The position numbers and the translations under genes are program-made. DNA of 64,000 bases from Methanosphaera cuniculi. GTDB lineage: Archaea > Methanobacteriota > Methanobacteria > Methanobacteriales > Methanobacteriaceae. How positions within the stretch are numbered: the first letter of the stretch is position 1; each line of letters opens with the position of its first letter. Shown here piece after piece: positions 1 through 8,466 of the stretch. Where the stretch lies: assembly GCF_003149675.1 (NCBI RefSeq), contig NZ_LWMS01000044.1, positions 89,027 through 153,026 of the forward strand, read 5' to 3'. The notes below the pieces were generated by a model that did not search any database, was not told the DNA's origin, and saw nothing but the letters and a program-made list of their open reading frames with translations.

Positions 1-14
1 TGTGAAAGATTATA

Positions 15-3000
15 ATGAAAAATAGTAAAAAAATATGCATACTATTTTTAATGACATTACTTTCAATATTTATCACAATGTCTGCTGTTTGTGCAACAGA
101 TATTAATGATACATCAAATATAAACTATGATACAACAAAAATATCAGAAATAACAACACATGATACATCTGATACTACTTTAAAACCAGAAAGTAATGAA
201 AAAAAGATAGTGTCAAAAAAACCAACAAAAAATGAAAACAAAATCAACAAGAAAGAAGAATCAACCACACAAATAGAAACACCATCAGAGACTAACACAA
301 CAAAACCAGAAGAAGATATCAATACAAATAAAACATATAATCCAGTTAACTATGATGAACTATATTATGCAATAGAAGATATCAAGAAAAATCCACAAAA
401 AACAAATACAATCAACCTAAAACCAGGAAACTACAACATAACAAAAACAATCAACCTAACTAACATAAACAGCACACTAACAATTAATGCAAATAACATT
501 CTATTTGATGCAAATAAGACACAATTCATAACAATTGATAAAAATAACACACTACAACTAAATGACTTTAAAATTCGTTATGCAAATTCAACCAGAGGAT
601 CTGTAATATACAACAGAGGAAATCTTGAAATTAAAAACTCAATATTTCTAAATAACACAGCACAAAATGGAGCTGTAATATATAATGATCATGGAAATAT
701 AGTTATAGAAAACTCCTCATTTTCAAACAATATTGCAACAAATGGTGGATGTATATACAACAACAATGGAAAAATAACTATAAACAATTCATATTTTTCA
801 TTTAACAAAGCCCAACGTGGAGCAATAACATATAACATGGGTCAAAGCATCATAGAAAACACCACATTTAAAAACAACCATGCAACAATAAATGGTGGAT
901 GTAACTATAATGATAAAAACACAACAACAATAACAAAATCTAGATTCTACTTTAATAAAGCAGGAAACTATGGAGGATGTAACTACAACAACAACTATGC
1001 AACAATAACAATAACTGAAACAAACCACACACAAAACCAAGCTAAAAATGGTGGAGTAAATGCAAACTATGGAAATATCACAATAGAATTATGTGATCTT
1101 AATGATAACAATGCAACCAGAGGTGGTGTAAATTACAACTTCCGTGAACTTAAAATTATTAAATCCACATTTAAAAACAACAAAGTAACAACAAATGGTG
1201 GAGTAAACTACAATGATAAAGCAACACTCATCATAGTTGATTCAACACTACAATTAAATGAAGCACAAAATAATGGTGGATGTAACTACAACAACAAAGG
1301 ACAAATACAGATAAACCAGACAAAAATGGACTTTAATAATGCAACACGTGGAGGATGTAACTACAACGATGGAAACATGACACTCTATGAAAACACAATA
1401 ACACAAAACACAGCAACAAAAAATGGTGGATGTAACTATAATGAAAATGGACAAACACTAACAATAATAGCAACAACATTTGAATATAACCAAGCAAACT
1501 ATGGAGCAATAAACTATAACAATCCTAACTCTATAGTTATGATAACAGATTCTTTTACAGAACACAACCAAGCACGAAATGATGGAGCTATAAATTATAA
1601 TACAAAAAATACAAAAGTTACAATCATAAACATAGATGCACAATATAACCAAGCAAACAATGGAGCAATAAACTACAACCAACCTGGTAGTAACATAACA
1701 ATAATAAATTCAAATTTAAAATATAACACAGCAAAAAATGGAACAATCAACTACAATAATGGAGACTTATACATAAACAACTCCATAATAACAGAAAATA
1801 GGGCAATAGAAAATGGAGCAGTAAATTACAATAACAAAAATATAAAAATAGAAAATTCAATAATCATAGAAAATACAGCAATAAACAATGCAGGATTTAA
1901 CTATAATAATAAAAGAGCAAATCTTACAATAAATACAACCTCAATGATGAAAAACTTTGCAAAACGTGGAGGATGTAACTACAACCATGGAAATATGATA
2001 ATAACACAATCAGAATTTACAGAAAACATAGCACAATATAATGGTGGATGTAACTACAATGACCAGGCAAATCTAACAATAACCTATGTAAATTCAACCA
2101 AAAACATAGCAGATAGAGCTGCAGACACATACAATAATAAAGGAAATCTAACAATAAACTACTCAAACTTAGTTAATAACAATGCATTATATGATGCTGA
2201 TACCATAATCAACTATGGAACACTAAAATTTAATAACAATAACATAACCCAGGAAAACTACAATAACAACATTCAACTATACACAACCCAGAAAATACAA
2301 CAAAACAACAACAATACATATTACCTAGATAACAAACATGAAATACAAAATCAAACTACAACAATAATATTCTCACCAATAAAAGATTTAACACTATCAT
2401 CTAAAGCAAAGATAACATTTAAAATAGGCTCACAAACAATAACAACAACCAAGAAAACAAACAACTTTGTAAGTATAAATCATAAATTCACAAAACTTGG
2501 AAATACAAACATAAAAATAACATACCCAAATGACAAAAACGACATACTAATACTTTATAGTGTAGTAAAACCTGAAAATAGAAACTATAGTGTATCAACA
2601 TACACACAATTATATGATACAATAGAAACAATAAAACAAAGCACAAAAAACATTAACGCAACAATAACAATAACCAATGATATGCAAATAACCAAGCCAA
2701 TCATATGGGGAGATACAGATTCATACACATTAACACTTAAAGGAAATGGACACACATTAACAGGTAATAATACAAAATTCATAATAATACAAGATAAAAA
2801 CACACTTAATCTTGAAAATCTAACAATCCAAAACTTCACAACAGGATATAACTATGACTTCAAATCCCTAGGTGGAGGAGCAATAAACAATGAAGGAACA
2901 CTTAATATAAAACATGTAAACTTCATACAAAACAAAGACATCTATGCAGGAGCAATATACAACATAGGAACAACTACAATAACACACTCAAACTTCAAAT

Positions 3001-3950
3001 CCAACAATGCACTCTATGGAGGATCAATAGCAAATGAAGGAGTACTCATATTAAATGATACAAACTTCACAGGTAACTATGCAGAAGCTGATGGAGGATG
3101 CCTTTATAATGAAGGATACCTAAAAATAACAAATTCAACATGCAAAAACAACACAGCAATAGAAAAAGGAGGAGTAACAATCAACCTCCCATATGCAACA
3201 GTAGAAATCATAAACACAACCTTCACACAAAACACTGCAATAAATGGTGGATGTAACTACTATGCAGCAACAAAAACCACAATCATAAATACAACATACA
3301 CAAATAACACAGCACGAAACGGAGCAGTAGAATACATAGAAAATCTAAGTGTAATAAAAGTACAAAACTCTTTATATCAATATAATCAAGTAGTAGAAAA
3401 TCTAACACCAACAATAAAACAAGACCTTAAAACAGATGAAGATAACCCATTTGAAGAAGATGACCCACAAAACCCATATGAATATGACATATATGGAGAT
3501 GGTGGATATGCAGGAGCAATCTATATAGGAGATCTTGGAAACATAACAATAACAAATTCAACATTTAATAATAACAATGCACTCTATGGAGGAGCAATCT
3601 ATAACACACAATATCTAAGTGTTAAAAATTCAGAATTTAACTATAACTTTGCCCAAATAGAAGGTGGAGCAATCTATCTTGAAGGACAATCTAAAGACAA
3701 TATGACAATAAAACTACCAGACTACAATATAATAGAAAATAACACATTTACAAACAATGAAGTATATTCAAATGGTGGAGCAATATATGATGAATATGCT
3801 AGAGGAAAAATAACTAACAATACATTCACATACAACAAACCTGATACAATATACACACAATTTGATAATACATATCTCATAGTTGAAAATAACACAATAG
3901 AAGAATATGAAATTATTTGGGGAGGTAGTTCAAGTAGACCTATGGATTGA
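15..3950 (+). CDS. Asn/Thr-rich adhesin-like surface protein (ALP1), predicted beta-helix
   Basis: A 1311-residue exported protein. A basic start and hydrophobic core in residues 1-27, ending near VCA-TD, look like a Sec signal peptide. A Thr/Lys/Glu-rich linker (about 30-110) follows. The rest consists of turns of about 20-25 residues built around NGGxNYN or NGAxIYN plus alternating I/T/N strands, the pattern of a right-handed parallel beta-helix. There are two helix blocks, about 115-760 and 850-1300, each opened by a NYxxLYxxIxxIK-like lead-in. An acidic Asp/Glu-rich insert lies near residues 1130-1165. No C-terminal membrane anchor or cell-wall-binding domain is evident. The family is known from gut Methanobacteriales as probable surface adhesins; the ligand is unknown. 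Only 14 bases upstream are visible, so its promoter lies outside the window. Confidence 0.9.
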   Translation: MKNSKKICILFLMTLLSIFITMSAVCATDINDTSNINYDTTKISEITTHDTSDTTLKPESNEKKIVSKKPTKNENKINKKEESTTQIETPSETNTTKPEEDINTNKTYNPVNYDELYYAIEDIKKNPQKTNTINLKPGNYNITKTINLTNINSTLTINANNILFDANKTQFITIDKNNTLQLNDFKIRYANSTRGSVIYNRGNLEIKNSIFLNNTAQNGAVIYNDHGNIVIENSSFSNNIATNGGCIYNNNGKITINNSYFSFNKAQRGAITYNMGQSIIENTTFKNNHATINGGCNYNDKNTTTITKSRFYFNKAGNYGGCNYNNNYATITITETNHTQNQAKNGGVNANYGNITIELCDLNDNNATRGGVNYNFRELKIIKSTFKNNKVTTNGGVNYNDKATLIIVDSTLQLNEAQNNGGCNYNNKGQIQINQTKMDFNNATRGGCNYNDGNMTLYENTITQNTATKNGGCNYNENGQTLTIIATTFEYNQANYGAINYNNPNSIVMITDSFTEHNQARNDGAINYNTKNTKVTIINIDAQYNQANNGAINYNQPGSNITIINSNLKYNTAKNGTINYNNGDLYINNSIITENRAIENGAVNYNNKNIKIENSIIIENTAINNAGFNYNNKRANLTINTTSMMKNFAKRGGCNYNHGNMIITQSEFTENIAQYNGGCNYNDQANLTITYVNSTKNIADRAADTYNNKGNLTINYSNLVNNNALYDADTIINYGTLKFNNNNITQENYNNNIQLYTTQKIQQNNNNTYYLDNKHEIQNQTTTIIFSPIKDLTLSSKAKITFKIGSQTITTTKKTNNFVSINHKFTKLGNTNIKITYPNDKNDILILYSVVKPENRNYSVSTYTQLYDTIETIKQSTKNINATITITNDMQITKPIIWGDTDSYTLTLKGNGHTLTGNNTKFIIIQDKNTLNLENLTIQNFTTGYNYDFKSLGGGAINNEGTLNIKHVNFIQNKDIYAGAIYNIGTTTITHSNFKSNNALYGGSIANEGVLILNDTNFTGNYAEADGGCLYNEGYLKITNSTCKNNTAIEKGGVTINLPYATVEIINTTFTQNTAINGGCNYYAATKTTIINTTYTNNTARNGAVEYIENLSVIKVQNSLYQYNQVVENLTPTIKQDLKTDEDNPFEEDDPQNPYEYDIYGDGGYAGAIYIGDLGNITITNSTFNNNNALYGGAIYNTQYLSVKNSEFNYNFAQIEGGAIYLEGQSKDNMTIKLPDYNIIENNTFTNNEVYSNGGAIYDEYARGKITNNTFTYNKPDTIYTQFDNTYLIVENNTIEEYEIIWGGSSSRPMD

Positions 3951-3964
3951 TAAAAAAAATACTA

Positions 3965-4052
3965 ACCACCCTCATTTTAACCTCTTTTTTTAATTTTTTT
4001 TTTACTTTTAGAATTAGTGAATATTTTTTTTTAGTAAAAAAATGAAGGTGGT
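3965..4052. terminator. Inverted repeat and T-rich tracts between convergent genes
   Basis: Between ALP1 and the convergent regulator gene, 14-nt arms at 3965-3978 and 4039-4052 are complementary at 13 of 14 positions. The intervening segment has T-runs (around 3984-4004). A bidirectional 3'-end or terminator role is inferred from position. Confidence 0.5.
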
Positions 4053-4072
4053 GAGGAGAAGAATATTTTTTT

Positions 4073-4600
4073 TTAGTATACTCCTTTTTGTTTTTTAATG
4101 CGTGCATAGCTTATTTTTGCTGCTTTTGGTGCTACTTGTTGTAGGTATGTTAGGAGTTTATCTTTATCTTCAAAGTCTTTGAATATTTCATCTTCCCATT
4201 TTTGTTTTAATACATCTATTTCATTTAGTATTTCTTTTCCTTTTTCTGTGAATTCTACTTCATATGGTAGTAAGTCTACTTCAAAGTCAGCTTTGATAAG
4301 TCCTTTATTTTCTAGTTTTTTGATTTTATTTATGAATATTTTCTGGTGTAATTCAAAGTGTTCTGGTGTTGCTTCATCGTTGTTCATAAGTTCTTTGTAT
4401 TTTTTCATTCTAATTGCTTTATGGTGTGGTTTTTGTTCTTTTTTTATTTTTTCAAGTAATTTAAGTTGTCCTTTGTGTAGGTGTATGTTGAGATGATCTA
4501 ATATGTAATCTTCTCGTGAATTTGATAATATACTACTAAGATCTCCTATACTTTTGTAATTTGCTATTATTTTATCATGTTTATGTGCCATTTTTTTCAT
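4073..4600 (-). CDS. MarR-like winged-helix transcriptional regulator (putative)
   Basis: A 175-residue cytoplasmic protein. The central part contains a helix rich in Lys/Glu followed by LENKGLI-K and a short strand pair ending EFTEKGKEIL, resembling the recognition helix and wing of MarR proteins. The C-terminal helix with WEDEIF and a leucine-rich stretch fits the MarR dimerisation region. The usual DxR wing motif is not obvious, so the assignment rests on overall pattern. An AGGAG lies only 2 nt before the first ATG but 11 nt before the ATG at 4591, so the true start may be residue 4. It is divergent from the small exported protein at 4934 and convergent with ALP1. A role in controlling surface proteins is possible but unproven. 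Confidence 0.6.
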   Translation of the reverse strand: MKKMAHKHDKIIANYKSIGDLSSILSNSREDYILDHLNIHLHKGQLKLLEKIKKEQKPHHKAIRMKKYKELMNNDEATPEHFELHQKIFINKIKKLENKGLIKADFEVDLLPYEVEFTEKGKEILNEIDVLKQKWEDEIFKDFEDKDKLLTYLQQVAPKAAKISYARIKKQKGVY

Positions 4601-4933
4601 TGCTCCTAATTTATTTGATTTCTTTAAAGATTTCTAATAATTTCCTAATATTTTTTTTATAATGTGTTATTATGTGGGAAATAATAAAAGAAAATCTTTA
4701 TTAAACATATCTTTTTTTATTCATACTATTTAAAAGCTATTATAAAAAAAATTGTTATTTTAAAATAATTTGGATATTATGAAATAGGTTAAAAGTCAGT
4801 AAAATAGTCATAAAAGTAGTCTAAAAAAAGACTTATTTAAAAAACAATACAGATAAGTTTAAATTTTAAAATAAATAAATTATACAAATAACAATAAAAA
4901 AATAAACATTACATAAAGGAGTTTAGATGAAAA
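4601..4933. other. Divergent intergenic region, AT-rich
   Basis: This 333-bp region separates the regulator (minus) from the exported protein (plus) and must hold both promoters. It is almost entirely A/T with several TATA-like stretches, and I cannot choose one with confidence. I see no RNA gene or repeat. A GGAG lies at 4918-4921 before the plus-strand gene. Confidence 0.4.
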
Positions 4934-5365
4934 ATGAAATTTAAAAAAATTTTACTTGTTTCATTATTTGCAGCAATACTTCTTACATCAACTGTAAGTG
5001 CAGGATTATTTGATATGGGAAGCGATTCAAATAATGAAAGAATAAATGTAACAGACTTAAATATAAAATCTCAAGGATATTCTATGTACGAGGTAACTTG
5101 TAATCTTGTACCTAAAGAAAACTTCACATATCTAGAAATGCAAGTAAACTTCTATGATAGTGATAATGCAGTAATAGGAAAAGACTCAATGGTATGGAAC
5201 ATAAACAACCCAGTAGAAGGTGAAACAATCAAAGTATCAGGAACAGCAATGACAGATAGTTCTAGTACAACACCAGCAAGAGCAGAAGTATACTTCTATG
5301 ATGAACCACTAGCTGACACACCAGAAGATGCACTATACCATGAAACAGTAAACATGACAAACTAA
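4934..5365 (+). CDS. Small exported protein, FxLYD-like
   Basis: A 143-residue protein with an N-terminal signal peptide (MKFKKI, then a hydrophobic core ending TVSAG, about residues 1-24). No lipobox Cys is present. The mature part alternates strands and contains the segments LEMQVNFYDSDN and GETIKVSG, which resemble the FxLYD/DUF3426-type beta-sandwich of small secreted proteins. The fold assignment is tentative. The GGAG at 4918-4921 is 12 nt from this ATG. A closer ATG at 4926 opens only a five-codon frame, so the 4934 start is chosen because it gives the signal peptide. Function unknown; an extracytoplasmic role is likely. Confidence 0.75.
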   Translation: MKFKKILLVSLFAAILLTSTVSAGLFDMGSDSNNERINVTDLNIKSQGYSMYEVTCNLVPKENFTYLEMQVNFYDSDNAVIGKDSMVWNINNPVEGETIKVSGTAMTDSSSTTPARAEVYFYDEPLADTPEDALYHETVNMTN

Positions 5366-5380
5366 AAGTGTTTACAAATA

Positions 5381-5416
5381 CCCCCCCTTCTTTTAATCAC
5401 CTCCCCCTCTTTTTGA
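5381..5416 (+). terminator. C-rich/T-rich 3'-end signal
   Basis: Just after the exported-protein stop codon there is a C7 run, a T-run, a second C-rich block (CACCTCCCCCTC) and a T5 run. The same arrangement recurs after other genes in this window, so a transcript-end role is inferred. Confidence 0.4.
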
Positions 5417-5574
5417 TAATATAATCTAATTTTAAAGTATTTATGAAATAATAATTAAAAAAAAGGAGTTAGTTTTATTTTTTAGATAAATACTAGGATC
5501 ACTTTATAAAAAAATAGTTAGGAGTGGAGGTTAGTATTATAAGAAAAACTAATTTTATCATCATAATATTTTTT

Positions 5575-8319
5575 TTATCTATCATTTCTATCCATGTATC
5601 CATCATTTACTATGGTTTTCAGATTTCCTGTGTATGTGTTTGATAATAGATATGCAGTTCTATCATTATAGATTAAATCATAATAATAGTAATTACTTCT
5701 GCTTACTTGGAATAAATTATTGTTAAGTTCTATGTATCCTAGATTAAGGATATCATAATAGAAGTTATAATTTTTATTAGATAATGTTTTAAATGTAGAT
5801 GATGTTATATATGCTATACATTCATCTTGATTATATATATCTGCTGTTAGTCCATCATTACCTGTGAAGGTTGAACTTGTTATATTTAATTTTTTACCAT
5901 TATTATATATTGCTCCTGCATGCATTGTTGCTTCATTTGTTGTAAATGTTGTTCCTGTAATAGTTATTAGTCCTTGATCATAGTTAAGTATAGCTCCACC
6001 ATAGTTTGCTTTATTGTTTTTAAATGCTGAGTTTTTAATATTTAATATTCCTTTATTACTTATTGCTCCACCATTATTTTCAGAGCCTGCATAGTTGACA
6101 CAGTTACAGTTTTGTATATTTACATTTTCAAGATTAAGTGTATGACCTGATTTTACACTTATGAATTTATACTTGTTTTGACCATTGATAACATGATTAT
6201 TACCTTTTATTGTAACTTTTTTGACATTATATGAATCACCCCAAATTACCATTGTGGTTATTTTAAGATCTTTATAAATGTTAATTACACATTCTTTATT
6301 TGAGGATGATGATTTAATACTTCTAAAAGCATTTAACAGGTCACTATAAGAATATACATTATAACTTTGTGATGATGATATTGGTGTTGAGCTAGGTCCT
6401 GATAATACTACTTCTTGATTTATGTATATGTCATATAAATCTCCTCGATAGTAGATATTAAATGATTTTAATCCTGTTGTTGTAAATTTATATGTTGTTT
6501 GTGCTGTACCTTTTGAGTTTTTTGTTAGTTCTCCAATATGATCAGATCCAATGTAAATATTAATATCTGATGTATAAGTATCTATTACTGGTGATTTGAA
6601 TGTTGTTGTAACTCCTTTTGTTATTTTTGTATTATTTGTTAGATTTATTATGTTATGTTCTTTTTCTATTGAATTTTTTGAAAGTATTAGTATACTATTT
6701 TTGTAATTTGTTTGTATAAATTTATTATATGATAAACTACCTGTTCCATAGTTTACAATAATATCAGCATCTATGTCTGCTTTTTCATTTTTTGACGTTA
6801 AATAGTATGCATAGAATATTCCATTTTTGTTATTATATGTATTTGCTGCACGATATGCTGAATTATCTGTTGAGTTAACATTATTTAGTGATAATGTTCC
6901 TTTATCATTATAATTTACCCCACCATTTGCTGATGCATAGTTATTTGTTAAACTTGAATAATCTAGTGTTGTAATTCCAGTATTATAATTTACACCACCA
7001 CGTGTTGCTTTGTTATTAATGTGTTTTGTGTAATAGGTATTGATTCTTCCAACATTGTTATAATTTACTCCACCATTTGCTGATGCTATGTTTTCACGGT
7101 TTGTACAATCTGATATGGTTATCTTTCCTTTATCATTATAGTTTACTGCACCATTTGTTGATACTTGATTATTTTTAAATGTTGTTTTTTTAATTTCTAG
7201 TATTTTAAAATTATAATTTACTCCTCCACGTGTAGCATAGTTATTATTCATATCACATGATTGTATCATCATACTTCCATAGTTTGCATTTACTCCACCA
7301 TTACCTGCCTGATTATTTGTAGCTTGAGATGAGGTAATGTTTAAGTTTGCCATGTATTTATTGTTGTAATTTACACCACCATAGTTGTAAGCTTCATTAT
7401 TTAGGAATTTTGAATTAGAAATGAGAAGATTTCCACCATCATTATAGTTTACTCCACCATTAACTGATGCATAATTATTTTTTGAAGTGGTGTTTCTAAG
7501 TGTGTAACTTCCTGTACTATAACTTACTCCTCCACGCATAGCACGATTAAATGAATAATAAGTATCCTCAGCATACACATTTCCTCTATTGTTATAAATA
7601 CATGCTCCATTGGTTGCATAATTATTAGAAAATGATGATTCATAAATATTTAGGGTTCCACCATCATTGTAGATTACTCCACCATTTGTTGCTGTTGAAT
7701 TTAGAAATATTGAATTATATATACTAACTGTACCTTTATTGTATATTACAGATCCTCTTTGTGCATTTGTACATCTTATTTTAAAGCCAATTAATTCTAG
7801 AGAATATCCTTTTTCAACTGTGATGAAATTTTGGTAGTTATTTCCATCTAGGAGATGATTATTACCATAAATTTTAAGAATTCTTGTAGTAGAATTTCCC
7901 CAGTATATTGGCTGTGTTATGTTATAATTTCCACTTTCTAGGTACATATATACATCATTACGATAGAATGTACCAGTTTTTGCTTTTTGTACTTTATTGT
8001 ATAAGTCCTGATATCCATATGTGTATTGTGAGTAAGTTTTAGCTGTTTTATTTGTTGTATTTTTATTATTTTGTATTGTTTTTGTAGTTTTGTTTTGAGT
8101 TTTTTCTATTATTTTTTCATTATTATTTTGTATTTTTTCTATTTTCTTCTCATTACTTTGTGTGTTTGTTTTAACATCTGCTATATCTGCTGTATTAGTT
8201 GTTGTATCTTTGGTAAGTGTAGTTGTTGTATCTGTGTCATTTACAGCATTTATACTTGTTAGTGTTAAAATTAGTATTATTATTGTAATGAGGAAGAATA
8301 TCTGTTTATTGTGTTTCAT
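5575..8319 (-). CDS. Asn/Thr-rich adhesin-like surface protein (ALP2), predicted beta-helix
   Basis: A 914-residue exported ALP. Residues 1-25 form a signal peptide (hydrophobic ITIIILILTL core, cut near INA-VN). A Thr/Lys/Asn linker extends to about 95. The first beta-helix block (about 95-560) has repeated GGVNYN or NGGVIYN turns. A short non-repetitive domain (about 575-655) and a second helix block (about 665-900) follow, opened by a VYSYSDLLNAF lead-in matching the second block of ALP1. The order of turns in the first block is the same as in ALP1 and ALP3, so the three are paralogues sharing a cassette. No membrane anchor is seen at the C-terminus. Surface attachment and adhesion are inferred from the family. 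Confidence 0.9.
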   Translation of the reverse strand: MKHNKQIFFLITIIILILTLTSINAVNDTDTTTTLTKDTTTNTADIADVKTNTQSNEKKIEKIQNNNEKIIEKTQNKTTKTIQNNKNTTNKTAKTYSQYTYGYQDLYNKVQKAKTGTFYRNDVYMYLESGNYNITQPIYWGNSTTRILKIYGNNHLLDGNNYQNFITVEKGYSLELIGFKIRCTNAQRGSVIYNKGTVSIYNSIFLNSTATNGGVIYNDGGTLNIYESSFSNNYATNGACIYNNRGNVYAEDTYYSFNRAMRGGVSYSTGSYTLRNTTSKNNYASVNGGVNYNDGGNLLISNSKFLNNEAYNYGGVNYNNKYMANLNITSSQATNNQAGNGGVNANYGSMMIQSCDMNNNYATRGGVNYNFKILEIKKTTFKNNQVSTNGAVNYNDKGKITISDCTNRENIASANGGVNYNNVGRINTYYTKHINNKATRGGVNYNTGITTLDYSSLTNNYASANGGVNYNDKGTLSLNNVNSTDNSAYRAANTYNNKNGIFYAYYLTSKNEKADIDADIIVNYGTGSLSYNKFIQTNYKNSILILSKNSIEKEHNIINLTNNTKITKGVTTTFKSPVIDTYTSDINIYIGSDHIGELTKNSKGTAQTTYKFTTTGLKSFNIYYRGDLYDIYINQEVVLSGPSSTPISSSQSYNVYSYSDLLNAFRSIKSSSSNKECVINIYKDLKITTMVIWGDSYNVKKVTIKGNNHVINGQNKYKFISVKSGHTLNLENVNIQNCNCVNYAGSENNGGAISNKGILNIKNSAFKNNKANYGGAILNYDQGLITITGTTFTTNEATMHAGAIYNNGKKLNITSSTFTGNDGLTADIYNQDECIAYITSSTFKTLSNKNYNFYYDILNLGYIELNNNLFQVSRSNYYYYDLIYNDRTAYLLSNTYTGNLKTIVNDGYMDRNDR

Positions 8320-8466
8320 TGTCTTTTATTCTCTCATATAAATAAATTAAATATAATTATATTATTTAATTCTTGTTTAATATAAATATTTTTAAAAAAT
8401 AAGATGTTTAACTTTTAAAATAAGAAAAATAAGGGGAGATTAGTCTTTATTTTGACGTACTCTTAT

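Noticed and set aside
798..1682. Long open frames on the minus strand within ALP1, and similar plus-strand frames within ALP2, ALP3 and ALP4
   Set aside because: They encode Cys/Val/Ile/Phe-rich low-complexity strings that mirror the Asn/Thr repeats of the real genes; no start signals or domains.
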